Positions 1 to 9,101 of a stretch of 64,000 nt of DNA are shown here, one piece after another. A program made the position numbers and the translations under genes. The DNA comes from UBA1426 sp050953365 (GTDB lineage Bacteria > Bacillota > Clostridia > Peptostreptococcales > Anaerovoracaceae), in contig JBMNMN010000002.1 in assembly GCA_050953365.1 (NCBI GenBank), positions 62,001 to 126,000 on the forward strand. The letters are read 5' to 3'. The notes under the pieces were generated by a model that did not search any database, was not told where the DNA came from, and saw only the letters and a list, made by a program, of their open reading frames with translations. Positions within the stretch are counted from its first letter, which is position 1. The number at the start of each line of letters is the position of its first letter.

Positions 1-227
1 CGAGGACGATAGAAAAATCCATTCGCGACGTGATAGAGGCTACCAAGGTGGTGGAAGAGCCGGAAGAGTATTACCGGGGGAAGACTCCGTTGGAACTGAC
101 AAAAAAAGAGCTGGCCGATTACGTCAAGTTGCTTGAAAAGCAGATGAAGCAGGCGGCTGCCGATCTGCAGTTCGAAAGGGCGGCGCAGTTGAGAGACCGC
201 ATTTTTGAATACAAGGTTCGATTATAA
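1..227 (+). CDS. uvrB: UvrB C-terminus (partial, 5' end outside window)
   Basis: The reading frame is open from the left edge of the window (codons in register with base 3) and ends at 227. It encodes the last ~74 residues of excinuclease ABC subunit B. The visible part is the linker ending EATKVVEEPEEYY followed by the UVR motif, a coiled-coil hairpin (KLLEKQMKQAAADLQFERAA, then QLRDRI) that contacts UvrC. UvrB is the damage-verifying helicase-like subunit of nucleotide excision repair in the cytoplasm. uvrA follows 92 bases downstream on the same strand, the usual uvrB-uvrA order. Helicase motifs lie outside the window and cannot be checked. Confidence 0.93.
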   Translation, partial: RTIEKSIRDVIEATKVVEEPEEYYRGKTPLELTKKELADYVKLLEKQMKQAAADLQFERAAQLRDRIFEYKVRL

Positions 228-319
228 TAACTATAATGCAAGAGCGTCGTCGGATTAAACCCTTTTGCCCAATGTCGCTTACAATTAAGGAAGAGATTTA
301 TAATATAAAGGATATACAC

Positions 320-3145
320 ATGGCAGATAAAATCATTATTAAAGGCGCAAACGAACACAATTTAAAGAATATAGATGTAACCATACCCAGGGACAAGCTG
401 GTGGTCCTTACCGGGCTTTCCGGTTCAGGTAAGTCTTCTCTGGCTTTCGATACCATCTATGCGGAAGGGCAGAGACGCTATATGGAGAGTTTGTCTTCCT
501 ATGCCCGGCAGTTTTTAGGCCAGATGGAAAAGCCGGATGTGGAGTATATTGAAGGGCTTTCTCCGGCCATTTCCATCGATCAGAAAACCACAAGCAAGAA
601 TCCCCGGTCTACGGTTGGCACAGTAACGGAGATTCACGACTATCTTCGACTCATGTATGCCCGCATCGGGATCCCTCACTGCTCCGTGTGCGGCATGGAA
701 ATCAGCAGCCAGACTGTGGACCAGATCGTGGATCGTTTGATGGCCCTTGAAGAGGGAACAAGAATAACGGTTCTGGCCCCCGTTGTCCGGGAAAGAAAGG
801 GCGAGCATGAAAAGATCCTTGAGAGGATTCGCAAAGAGGGGTTTACCAGAGTTCGCGTGGACGGTGAAATAAAAGATCTCAATGAGGATGAAATCAAGCT
901 GGAAAAAACCTACAAGCACACCGTTGAAATCGTCATTGATCGAATTATCGTGAGGCCGGGGGTGGAGAGCCGCCTGGCCGAGTCTGCGGAGATGGCCATT
1001 ACTCACGGAGACGGATTGGTCAATGTCCTTTTGGGAGACGGCAGTATGATGGTATTTAGTACGAAACTGGCCTGTCCGGATCACGGAATCAGCATAGAGG
1101 AACTGGAGCCAAGAATGTTTTCGTTTAACAGCCCCTTTGGAGCATGCCCCGACTGCAGCGGATTGGGTTTTCTTGAAAGAATCGATCCGGACCTGATTAT
1201 TACACGGCAGGATCTGTCTATTCCGAAAGGAGCGTTGGCAAATGTATTTGCTTCCATGGAAATCGCCGGTTTCTATCGCCAGATGATCGATGCCCTTGCC
1301 AGATATCACGGAGTCGATATCAACTTGCCCTATTCGGAACTCCCTGAGAAATTTAAGAAGGATTTGCTCTACGGCACAGGAGACCGCAAGCTGGAATATT
1401 ATTATGTGAGCAGGAACAACGGCTCTGAATCCTATCGAAATCATCCTTTTGAGGGTGTCATCAACAACCTGGAGAGAAGATACAGAGAGACCAATTCCGA
1501 TTATATAAAAGAAAGAATGCGACAATATATGAGCGTGGTGACTTGTCCCACATGCGGAGGGAAGAGACTCAAACCGGAAGCGCTGGCCGTAACGGTTGGC
1601 GGAATGAACATTGCAGCCTTGTCGGATCTGTCCGTACGGGATGCGTTGGAGTTTATCAAAAACCTGAACCTGTCGGAAAGGGACAGCACCGTTGCAAAGC
1701 AAATAAAGAAAGAATTGATTTCCAGACTGGGCTTTTTGGTAGATGTGGGACTGGATTATCTGACCCTTTCCAGGGCCTCGGGGACTCTGTCCGGCGGCGA
1801 ATCCCAGAGGATTCGTCTTGCAACTCAGATCGGCTCCGGCCTTATGGGAGTTTTGTATATACTGGACGAGCCCAGCATCGGCTTGCATCAGAAGGACAAT
1901 GCAAAGCTTCTGAAGACCTTGCGCAACCTGACCGACATGGGGAATACGCTTATCGTCGTGGAGCACGACGAGGAGACTATGTATGAAGCGGACCATATTA
2001 TTGATATAGGACCCGGCGCGGGCGTCCATGGCGGGAGAATCGTTGCGGAAGGCAGCATAGAAGATATAAAAGCTTGCAAGGAATCCGTGACAGGAAGCTA
2101 TCTAAGAGGAGAAAGAAAAATTCCTGTTCCGCTAAAGCGCAGACAGGGAAACGGACAGAAAATAGAAATTGTGGGAGCTTCCGAAAACAATTTAAAGAAA
2201 ATTGATGTGTCGTTTCCTCTGGGACAGTTTATATGCGTCACCGGTGTTTCCGGTTCGGGGAAAAGCAGCTTGATCAATGAGGTGCTTTATAAGAATATTG
2301 CCGCAAAGATGAACCATGCTAAGGACAGACCGGGAGCTTGCAAGGAAATACGCGGTATTGAAAATATCGACAAGATCATAAATATCGACCAATCCCCCAT
2401 AGGTCGGACGCCGAGATCTAATCCGGCCACATACACAGGGGTGTTTACCAATATTCGGGAGCTTTTTGCCCAATTGCCCGAATCGAAGGTCCGGGGATAT
2501 GACAAGGGCCGTTTCAGCTTTAACGTGAAGGGGGGCAGATGTGAAGCCTGCAGCGGTGACGGAATCATCCGCATCGAAATGCATTTCCTTTCGGATGTCT
2601 ATGTACCCTGCGAAGTTTGCAAAGGCAAACGCTACAATCGTGAGACCCTGGAGGTGAAGTACAGGGGCAAAAGCATACATGACGTTCTGGACATGAATGT
2701 TTCGGAGGCCTTGGAGTTTTTCCGGAATATACTCGCCATAACACAGCGTCTAACCACTTTGGAAGAGGTTGGGTTAGGCTATATCAAACTGGGACAGCCT
2801 TCGACACAGCTCTCGGGAGGAGAAGCCCAGCGGGTGAAGTTGGCTTCGGAACTTTCCAGACGAAGTACGGGCAAAACTCTTTACATTCTTGACGAGCCTA
2901 CTACAGGCCTCCACTTCGCCGATGTGGACAGGTTGATTGAGGTTTTGCAGCGCCTGGTGGATATGGGAAATACGGTAATTGTCATCGAGCACAACTTAGA
3001 TGTGATTAAAACGGCCGACACGATCATAGATCTGGGTCCGGAAGGCGGAGATCTGGGAGGGCAGATCATAGCTGCCTGCACGCCGGAGGAGCTGATTCAT
3101 GTGGAGGGTTCCTATACGGGAGAATATCTAAAAAAAGTTTTATAG
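320..3145 (+). CDS. uvrA: UvrABC system protein A
   Basis: This 941-residue protein matches the usual UvrA length. The frame is open upstream to 236, but the ATG at 320 is preferred: AAAGGA lies 7 bases upstream and the protein then begins MADKIIIKGANEHNLKNI, the standard UvrA start. Two ABC ATPase units are visible. The first has Walker A GLSGSGKSS at about residue 32 and signature LSGGESQR near 490; the second has Walker A GVSGSGKSS near 642 and signature LSGGEAQR near 830. Zinc-finger cysteines are present (CPTCGGKR; CEACSGDG then CEVCKGKR). UvrA dimers find bulky DNA lesions and load UvrB. It is probably cotranscribed with uvrB. Nothing unusual was seen. Confidence 0.97.
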   Translation: MADKIIIKGANEHNLKNIDVTIPRDKLVVLTGLSGSGKSSLAFDTIYAEGQRRYMESLSSYARQFLGQMEKPDVEYIEGLSPAISIDQKTTSKNPRSTVGTVTEIHDYLRLMYARIGIPHCSVCGMEISSQTVDQIVDRLMALEEGTRITVLAPVVRERKGEHEKILERIRKEGFTRVRVDGEIKDLNEDEIKLEKTYKHTVEIVIDRIIVRPGVESRLAESAEMAITHGDGLVNVLLGDGSMMVFSTKLACPDHGISIEELEPRMFSFNSPFGACPDCSGLGFLERIDPDLIITRQDLSIPKGALANVFASMEIAGFYRQMIDALARYHGVDINLPYSELPEKFKKDLLYGTGDRKLEYYYVSRNNGSESYRNHPFEGVINNLERRYRETNSDYIKERMRQYMSVVTCPTCGGKRLKPEALAVTVGGMNIAALSDLSVRDALEFIKNLNLSERDSTVAKQIKKELISRLGFLVDVGLDYLTLSRASGTLSGGESQRIRLATQIGSGLMGVLYILDEPSIGLHQKDNAKLLKTLRNLTDMGNTLIVVEHDEETMYEADHIIDIGPGAGVHGGRIVAEGSIEDIKACKESVTGSYLRGERKIPVPLKRRQGNGQKIEIVGASENNLKKIDVSFPLGQFICVTGVSGSGKSSLINEVLYKNIAAKMNHAKDRPGACKEIRGIENIDKIINIDQSPIGRTPRSNPATYTGVFTNIRELFAQLPESKVRGYDKGRFSFNVKGGRCEACSGDGIIRIEMHFLSDVYVPCEVCKGKRYNRETLEVKYRGKSIHDVLDMNVSEALEFFRNILAITQRLTTLEEVGLGYIKLGQPSTQLSGGEAQRVKLASELSRRSTGKTLYILDEPTTGLHFADVDRLIEVLQRLVDMGNTVIVIEHNLDVIKTADTIIDLGPEGGDLGGQIIAACTPEELIHVEGSYTGEYLKKVL

Positions 3146-3216
3146 GTTGGAAAAATATGATATAATAATCCTTTAACAGGATGTAACAAAAGATAAAAAG
3201 AGGACGGGCGATATCC

Positions 3217-4653
3217 ATGATTGAACGGCTGAATTTGACTATGCTGACAGACTACTATGAATTGACCATGGCGAACGGGTATTTTGAGAAGGGTTTCCGA
3301 GATCAAATCGCGTATTTCGATCTGTTCTTCCGGAGGATCCCGGACGGAGGAGGCTTTGCCATCACCGCCGGGCTGGAGCAGGTTGTGCACTTCCTGGAAA
3401 ATATGAAATTTGAGGAAGAAGATCTGGAATTTCTGAGAAGCAAAGGACACTTTAGCGAAGAGTTCCTTCAATACCTGCGGGATTTCAAATTTGAATGTGA
3501 TGTATGGGCGATACCGGAAGGCACTCCCGTTTTCCCGGGGGAACCCGTCCTGACCGTACGAGGACCGGTAATCCAAGCTCAATTTATCGAGACTATTTTA
3601 CTGTTGCTGATCAATCATCAAAGTCTCATCGCAACTAAGGCCAACCGCATTGCACGTGCGGCCAAAGGCCGGACTATTATGGAGTTTGGTACCAGGAGAG
3701 CTCATGGCCCCTCCAGCGCCATCTACGGTGCAAGAGCAGCTTACATCGGCGGTTGTGTAGGCACCGCCTGCGCCATAGCGGATCGGGAGTTTCACATTCC
3801 CGCTTTAGGCACTATGGCCCACAGCTGGGTCCAAATGTTCGACAGCGAGTATGAATCTTTCCGGGCGTTTGCAGAGCTTTATCCGGATAACTGCACCTTG
3901 TTGGTGGATACGTACAATGTTCTGAAGTCCGGCGTTCCCAATGCCATTCGAGTCTTTAAGGAATTGAAGCCAAAGAATATGGGAATCCGCATCGATAGCG
4001 GAGATGTTACCTATTTGACGAAACGGGCAAGAGCCATGCTGGATGAAGCGGGTTTAACGGAGTGCAAGATTGTAATCTCCAATTCCTTCGACGAATACTT
4101 AATTCGCGATGTGATCAATCAGGGCGCCAAGATCGATTCCTTCGGCGTAGGAGAGAGGTTGATTACCGCCCGCTCCGAGCCGGTGTTCGGCGGGGTCTAC
4201 AAGATGGTGGCCATAGAGGAGGATGGGGAAATCATTCCTAAAATTAAAATAAGCGAAAATATTGAAAAGATAACCACTCCGGGCTTTAAGACCCTTTTCC
4301 GCCTGTATGACAAGGACAGCGGAAAAGCCATTGCCGATGTAATAACGCTAGATCATGAAAACATACCCTCCGATGAAGAATACGAGATCTTTGATCCCCA
4401 ATTCATCTGGAAGAGGAAAATTGTCTCCAATTTTGAGGCAAAAAACCTGCGTGTGCAGATCTTCGATAAAGGCCGATTGGTCTACAAGCTGCCTTCAATT
4501 GAAGAAATAAGAACGTATTGTCAAGAGCAAATTGACACTCTCTGGGATGAGATTCTACGGTTTGAAAATCCCCATGAATATTATGTAGATCTTTCGAAAG
4601 AGCTATGGGAGCTTAAAACGGGGCTTATCGAAGCGTACAGCAGCCATATATAA
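3217..4653 (+). CDS. pncB: nicotinate phosphoribosyltransferase
   Basis: A 478-residue protein of normal length for bacterial NAPRTase, which makes nicotinate mononucleotide from nicotinate and PRPP with ATP hydrolysis (Preiss-Handler NAD salvage). The N-terminus NLTMLTDYYELTMANGYF is typical of the family. FGTRRAHGPSSA and ALGTMAHSWVQMF match the conserved substrate and phosphoryl-histidine regions, and GIRIDSGDVTYL is the phosphoribosyl-binding segment. The ATG start has AGAGGACGG upstream. A TATAAT-like box at about 3160 and a small ATCCT..AGGAT hairpin lie in the 71-base gap after uvrA, so the gene may have its own promoter. Confidence 0.95.
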   Translation: MIERLNLTMLTDYYELTMANGYFEKGFRDQIAYFDLFFRRIPDGGGFAITAGLEQVVHFLENMKFEEEDLEFLRSKGHFSEEFLQYLRDFKFECDVWAIPEGTPVFPGEPVLTVRGPVIQAQFIETILLLLINHQSLIATKANRIARAAKGRTIMEFGTRRAHGPSSAIYGARAAYIGGCVGTACAIADREFHIPALGTMAHSWVQMFDSEYESFRAFAELYPDNCTLLVDTYNVLKSGVPNAIRVFKELKPKNMGIRIDSGDVTYLTKRARAMLDEAGLTECKIVISNSFDEYLIRDVINQGAKIDSFGVGERLITARSEPVFGGVYKMVAIEEDGEIIPKIKISENIEKITTPGFKTLFRLYDKDSGKAIADVITLDHENIPSDEEYEIFDPQFIWKRKIVSNFEAKNLRVQIFDKGRLVYKLPSIEEIRTYCQEQIDTLWDEILRFENPHEYYVDLSKELWELKTGLIEAYSSHI

Positions 4654-4706
4654 AACTACAAAAATGACAACACAAATGATACTGCAAGATGAGAAGAGGT
4701 GATACT

Positions 4707-5780
4707 ATGTCCTATCAATTCCCAATTACGAGAACCACAACCCCGAAAGCAAAACCCGATCTAGACCATCTGGATTTTGGCACTGTATTTACAGACCACA
4801 TGTTTCTGATGGATTACCATACAGATAGAGGGTGGCACAACGGCAGAATCGTACCTTACGGACCCATCAGCTTGTATCCGGCTTCCGCCGTGTTTCATTA
4901 TGCCCAGGAAATGTTTGAGGGCATGAAAGCATATCTGGCCCCGGACGGAAGAGCGTTGCTTTTCCGGCCCGATATGAATGAAAAGCGGGCGGCTGTCTCC
5001 TGCCGGAGGATATGCATTCCGCCGCTGCCGGAGGGAGTTCTTACGGAAGCGGTGAAAGCCGTGGTAGATGTGGATAGAGATTGGATACCGAACAAGGAAG
5101 GCACCTCCCTCTATATCCGGCCTTTTATCATTGCAACGGAACAGTTTATCGGAGTCCGCAGTTCCAGAGAGTATCTTTTTATCATTATTCTGTCTCCCGT
5201 GGGGCCTTACTACAAAGAGGGATTGGCGCCTACCAAGATTTATGTAGAGGATCGTTACGTCAGATCTGTACCCGGCGGCACAGGCGCCGCTAAAGTAGGA
5301 GGAAACTATGCAGCAGGGCTGCTGTCCGAATACGAGGCCCATGAAAAAGGATATTCTCAGGTGCTGTGGCTGGACGGCACGGACCGAAAGTTTGTAGAGG
5401 AAATAGGTACATCCAATGCTTTCTTTGTTATTGACGGCGAAGTGATCACATCGCCGTTGACCGGAAGCATCCTTCCGGGTATCACAAGGGACTCGGTCCT
5501 GACGCTATTGAAAAAATGGGGCCGGAAAGTCACTGAAAGAAAACTCAGCATACAGGAAGTATACGATGCTTATGATCAGGGTAAATTAGATGAAGTATTT
5601 GCATCAGGAACCGCAGCTGTAATCTCTCCGGTGGGCGAACTTTGCTGGCAGGATAAAAAAATAGTGATTAACGGCGGCAAGATCGGGCAAGTGTCACAGG
5701 CGCTCTACGACGAGTTGACCGCAATACAGCAGGGGAAAAAAGAAGATCCCTTTGACTGGATCGTGGAAGTTGGGCGTTAA
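4707..5780 (+). CDS. ilvE: branched-chain amino acid aminotransferase
   Basis: This 357-residue class IV PLP-dependent transaminase interconverts Leu/Ile/Val and their 2-oxoacids with glutamate/2-oxoglutarate. The frame extends to 4689, but the ATG at 4707 sits 6 bases after AGAGGTG and gives MSYQFPITRT, so it is the likely start. Key features are the lysine in GTGAAKVGGNYAAGL that forms the PLP Schiff base, the EEIGTSNAFF segment, and GSILPGITRDSVL, which binds cofactor phosphate. Length and motifs fit the eukaryote/Firmicutes BCAT type II subfamily. It lies 53 bases after pncB and 15 bases before the hydrolase gene. Confidence 0.93.
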   Translation: MSYQFPITRTTTPKAKPDLDHLDFGTVFTDHMFLMDYHTDRGWHNGRIVPYGPISLYPASAVFHYAQEMFEGMKAYLAPDGRALLFRPDMNEKRAAVSCRRICIPPLPEGVLTEAVKAVVDVDRDWIPNKEGTSLYIRPFIIATEQFIGVRSSREYLFIIILSPVGPYYKEGLAPTKIYVEDRYVRSVPGGTGAAKVGGNYAAGLLSEYEAHEKGYSQVLWLDGTDRKFVEEIGTSNAFFVIDGEVITSPLTGSILPGITRDSVLTLLKKWGRKVTERKLSIQEVYDAYDQGKLDEVFASGTAAVISPVGELCWQDKKIVINGGKIGQVSQALYDELTAIQQGKKEDPFDWIVEVGR

Positions 5781-5795
5781 GCTGGGGGTGAAAGG

Positions 5796-6728
5796 TTGTA
5801 CACAAAAGAGAAGGATTGTTTTGTCAGCAGCAACGGCGTGGATACCGTTGCCTGCTGGAGCTATATCCCTGACGGGGATCCGAGAGCAATCGTTCAAATC
5901 GCCCACGGTATGGCGGAGCACTCCGGTCGCTATCATGCATTTGCAGAATTTCTGGTTGAAAAAGGTATTTTAGTTTGCGCAAGCGATCATCTGGGTCATG
6001 GAGAGACTGCTGCAACGCCGGAGGATTTTGGATATTTCGGCAAACGTAACGGATGGATCCATATGACGGATGACCTTCATCTATTAACGAATAAGATGAA
6101 GCAGAAGTACGGTGATATCCCTTACTTTCTTATGGGGCACAGTATGGGATCTCTGCTAGGCAGGGCCTATATGTCAAGTTACGGAAAGGATCTGTCGGGT
6201 ATCATATTAATAGGAACCAGCGGAGAAAACCCCGGGGCAAAAGCATCTTTACCGTTGATCAATCTGATAAGAAAAATAAAAGGTGACAGACATCGAAGCG
6301 GTCTCATATATTATCTGGCTTTTGGAAATTACAATAAAAGATATGAAAAAGGAAGCCGGAAACTGGCCTGGATGTCCCAGGATGACCGGGTATTGGATGC
6401 TTTCAGAGCCGATCCAAAGTGCAATTTTATTTTAACCGTTGCCGGCTTTCATGATCTGATAAAACTGTTGATCTATGTCTCAAGAAAAGAATGGGCATCT
6501 GAGGTTCCGTCCGATTTACCCGTGATTCTTTTATCCGGAGATATGGATCCGGTGGGCAATTACGGGGAAGGAACCAGGCAGGTTTTCAAAGAGCTTCAGA
6601 TGGCCGGACTTACGGATCTTTCGCTGAAACTCTACTCGGGATTGCGACACGAGGTATTGAACGAACCGGGAAAGGAACAAATATACCAAGACATACTGAA
6701 CTGGCTGCAAAAGCATATTCCTTCCTAA
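5796..6728 (+). CDS. alpha/beta hydrolase, monoacylglycerol lipase-like
   Basis: A 310-residue serine hydrolase of the Hydrolase_4 (monoglyceride lipase/lysophospholipase) group. The oxyanion-hole segment is AHGMAEHSGRY, the nucleophile elbow is GHSMGS, the acid residue is in SGDMDPVGNYG and the catalytic histidine is in LRHEVLNE. No signal peptide or membrane segment is visible, so it is probably cytoplasmic. The start is TTG at 5796, preceded by GGGGTGAAAGG and 15 bases after ilvE, suggesting cotranscription. The substrate is unknown; a lipid ester is the family expectation. Confidence 0.85.
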   Translation: MYTKEKDCFVSSNGVDTVACWSYIPDGDPRAIVQIAHGMAEHSGRYHAFAEFLVEKGILVCASDHLGHGETAATPEDFGYFGKRNGWIHMTDDLHLLTNKMKQKYGDIPYFLMGHSMGSLLGRAYMSSYGKDLSGIILIGTSGENPGAKASLPLINLIRKIKGDRHRSGLIYYLAFGNYNKRYEKGSRKLAWMSQDDRVLDAFRADPKCNFILTVAGFHDLIKLLIYVSRKEWASEVPSDLPVILLSGDMDPVGNYGEGTRQVFKELQMAGLTDLSLKLYSGLRHEVLNEPGKEQIYQDILNWLQKHIPS

Positions 6729-6792
6729 CCACATCTTGAAGTTGCCTCGTTGCTCATTGATATGTGAGCCGGGGAAAAAACAAGCATAACAA

Positions 6793-6838
6793 GCTCCCTC
6801 TCCGAATACAGTGAAGTAAGATTTAGCGGAGGAGGGAG
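6793..6838 (+). promoter_or_regulatory. hairpin covering the ribosome binding site of the next gene
   Basis: GCTCCCTCTCCG at 6793-6804 can pair with CGGAGGAGGGAG at 6827-6838 (one bulge). The 3' arm is the Shine-Dalgarno of the GTG start at 6846, and a short TTTT follows. It could be a weak terminator for the hydrolase gene, a translational occluder, or both. Confidence 0.5.
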
Positions 6839-6845
6839 TTTTATT

Positions 6846-7325
6846 GTGAGCAGGATAGGACTTAAAAATAAGGTTGGAAAAGTCAGCAAGAAGAAAATTG
6901 CCGCCGTTGCCGTAGCAGCTGTCGTTCTCGCAGGTGCTCTATGGGGCGGATGGCAGCTCTTGAGGGGAGATACAGAGGTCGATTTCAGAGTGTTAAGTGA
7001 AACGGAAATCCCGCAACAGATTGCTACCCAAGTGATCCCGCAGTACAGACAGCTGGAGCGGGCGCTGGCCAGTTTGGTGGATGGCAAAGTCTATGTGGTG
7101 GCAACCCGGGGAGAAAAACCCACTTCCGGCTATGAAATTGAGATGGATAAAATAACATTGGAAGAAGCGGATGATATCAGCACATTGATCGTCTATGTCA
7201 AGTTCCGGGATCCGCAGCCGGGAATGGCGCTGACACAGGCTTTGACCTATCCCCTTGTGGTTGCGGAAACGGAGCTTACAGAACTTCCGGATCAGATACA
7301 GCTGAAGGTTCAGTACATAGAGTAA
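6846..7325 (+). CDS. membrane-anchored PrcB-domain protein
   Basis: A 159-residue protein with a basic N-terminus and one membrane segment at about residues 19-40 (IAAVAVAAVVLAGALWGGW), followed by an extracellular domain. The stretch VYVVATRGEKPTSGYEIEMD strongly resembles the PrcB C-terminal domain (protease-complex regulatory subunit; 'RGE.pTgGY' core). The start is GTG at 6846 with GGAGGAGGGAG 7 bases upstream. There is no signal peptidase or lipobox motif, so it is probably anchored by its single helix. No dedicated protease partner is adjacent; the S41 protease at 12896 is the nearest candidate. The function is unproven. Confidence 0.65.
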   Translation: MSRIGLKNKVGKVSKKKIAAVAVAAVVLAGALWGGWQLLRGDTEVDFRVLSETEIPQQIATQVIPQYRQLERALASLVDGKVYVVATRGEKPTSGYEIEMDKITLEEADDISTLIVYVKFRDPQPGMALTQALTYPLVVAETELTELPDQIQLKVQYIE

Positions 7326-7336
7326 GAACTGTCGGA

Positions 7337-7417
7337 AGACCTACCGCCGCCGCTCGGGGCAGACCCCATGTGTTTAAAATGACGCTTGGGGTTTGTTCGT
7401 TTTTGGAGGTCTTTTTA
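7337..7417 (+). terminator. probable intrinsic terminator with nested hairpin
   Basis: AGACCT at 7337 pairs with AGGTCT at 7407, which runs directly into TTTTT. Inside it, ACCCCA and TGGGGT form a second stem. It separates the PrcB-like gene from the next promoter. Confidence 0.55.
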
Positions 7418-7424
7418 GAAACGA

Positions 7425-7453
7425 TTGACAAAAATATACAAAAATAGGATAAT
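7425..7453 (+). promoter_or_regulatory. sigma-A promoter with near-minimal 5' leader
   Basis: TTGACA (7425-7430), a 17-base spacer and GATAAT (7448-7453). Predicted transcription would start at about 7460, inside the AAAGGAGGTGA ribosome binding site (7458-7468) of the gene starting at 7473, so the untranslated leader would be only about 13 nt. Confidence 0.65.
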
Positions 7454-7472
7454 AATGAAAGGAGGTGAGGGC

Positions 7473-8201
7473 TTGAACGCGGCAATCGATAGGTTAAAAA
7501 TCGGCGTGATAGCTCTGGCGCCAGGCGCCGGAGCCGGTTTCGTATCCGCCTGCTTGGCGGGCGCTTTTGCCGAAACGGGGAGACATCATCCCGCAGTGTT
7601 AGAAATCGGAGAGGGAAGGCTATATGATTCCCTTGCTTTGGACAAGCACTTCGCGGGTAAAGACTATTTCCGGTTCTTTAAGGCAGTGAGTGACGGAAAG
7701 AGCATACGGGGCAGGAGCAATGAACTGTACGGCGTGAACTGGATTGTCAGGTCTCCTGCAGAGGAAGGGATCTCCCTCGACCTGCTTAAAACAATGCGAA
7801 TGGTGAATCATGTCTTAGGAGATGTGATATTATGCAAAATTGCAGACATGGGTGAAGAGGAGTTGTGGAGGCTTCTCTGGGAGATGGATCGCATTGTAGT
7901 CGTCATCGATCCGCTGCCTTCAAAAATGCTGGCCGGCTACCATCGGCTTTGCGCCCTTCGCGCCTCCGGACTGCCGATCCTCTATCTGGTCAATAAGATG
8001 AACGGCGGCGTGAGCCGTAGAGAATTGCTAGATTATCTGAACTTAAAGAATTTATATTATCTTCCCGCGATTGAAACGGAAATTATATACAGTTCTGAAT
8101 ATAGCTGCAGGTTCGTTTACAATGATGCTTCAGTGAAGTCCGGAATGGAAAAGCCCATGAAGGATCTCATGCAGGCTTTATTGGCTGTAGATTCGGTATA
8201 A
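7473..8201 (+). CDS. degenerate P-loop (ParA/MinD-like) protein, function unknown
   Basis: A 242-residue protein starting at TTG 7473, chosen because AAAGGAGGTGA lies 4-5 bases upstream. The N-terminus KIGVIALAPGAGAGFVSACL sits where a deviant Walker A (KGGxGKT) would be in MinD/ParA-like ATPases, but it has no Lys-Ser/Thr pair. A hydrophobic strand followed by Asp (RIVVVIDPLP) and LPILYLVNKMNGG resemble the Walker B and base-recognition regions. It lies directly upstream of ftsE. I do not recognise a named family; it may be an ATPase-fold protein that no longer hydrolyses ATP. Confidence 0.5.
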   Translation: MNAAIDRLKIGVIALAPGAGAGFVSACLAGAFAETGRHHPAVLEIGEGRLYDSLALDKHFAGKDYFRFFKAVSDGKSIRGRSNELYGVNWIVRSPAEEGISLDLLKTMRMVNHVLGDVILCKIADMGEEELWRLLWEMDRIVVVIDPLPSKMLAGYHRLCALRASGLPILYLVNKMNGGVSRRELLDYLNLKNLYYLPAIETEIIYSSEYSCRFVYNDASVKSGMEKPMKDLMQALLAVDSV

Positions 8202-8357
8202 TGTAATATACTTGTAATACAATTTCGGTTCTCTCGAATCTCGTTTTATATTATAATAACATGTAGAAAAATCGCGTTTTTTGTACGTTGGCGGAGGATT
8301 GCATAGTAGACCTTTTTTTCCATATGCACACGAATTAATAAAAGGGATGATCCGTTT

Positions 8358-9101
8358 ATGATAATTTTTGAAAATGTTACGAAGATGTATGGCAGCAATG
8401 TCGGCATTGAAGATGTTACTGTCCGCATCGATAAAGGCGACTTTGTGTTTCTTGTAGGGCCCAGCGGTGCAGGGAAATCCACCTTTATAAAGCTGATATT
8501 AAAAGAAATCTGCGAAGATAAGGGGAGGATCATAGTTAACGGTATGGATGTGACCAAGCTGTCCAACCGGCAGATCCCTAAATTGCGCAGGAGCATCGGC
8601 ATCGTATTCCAGGATTTTCGGCTGTTGCCCAATAAAACCGTAGAAGAAAATGTCGCTTTTGCCATGGAGATCCTGCATATCAGCCGGAGGACCATTCGGC
8701 GGAACGTGCCCCAGGTACTGAATCTGATGGGCATCAGTTCAAAAGCTAAGAAATACCCCCATGAGCTTTCTGCGGGAGAGCAGCAAAGAGTAGCCATTGC
8801 AAGGGCCGTGATCAACAATCCCACCGTTCTCATCGCCGATGAACCCACCGGAAACCTGGATCCGGATACGGCCTGGGATATCATGCAGCTTCTGGATCAG
8901 ATAAATCGCAGAGGAACAACGATTCTCATGGTTACCCATGCAAAGGACATTGTAGATCGCATGGGTAAACGCGTCATCGCTATAGATAAAGGCAGGATCG
9001 TCCGGGATGACAAAGCCGGTGTATACGGCTATTATGAAGACGAAGAAGCTCACAATTTCATGTGCAAACCGGGAGGAGTATTCAATAACAATGTTTATTA
9101 G
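8358..9101 (+). CDS. ftsE: cell division ATP-binding protein FtsE
   Basis: A 247-residue ABC ATPase, slightly longer than the usual ~228. Walker A is GPSGAGKST, the Q-loop region is GIVFQDFRLLPNKTVEENVA, the signature is LSAGEQQRVAIARA and Walker B is VLIADEPTGNLD. The segment QDFRLL is typical of FtsE. With FtsX it forms the membrane complex that turns on peptidoglycan hydrolysis at the division or elongation site. It overlaps ftsX by 11 bases. A TATAAT-containing AT-rich stretch at about 8250 lies in the 156-base gap upstream. Confidence 0.95.
   Translation: MIIFENVTKMYGSNVGIEDVTVRIDKGDFVFLVGPSGAGKSTFIKLILKEICEDKGRIIVNGMDVTKLSNRQIPKLRRSIGIVFQDFRLLPNKTVEENVAFAMEILHISRRTIRRNVPQVLNLMGISSKAKKYPHELSAGEQQRVAIARAVINNPTVLIADEPTGNLDPDTAWDIMQLLDQINRRGTTILMVTHAKDIVDRMGKRVIAIDKGRIVRDDKAGVYGYYEDEEAHNFMCKPGGVFNNNVY

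Noticed and set aside
515..2029. 504-codon open frame on the minus strand
   Set aside because: It lies wholly antisense to uvrA, has no ribosome site and its translation has no recognisable domain; it is a shadow of uvrA codon use.
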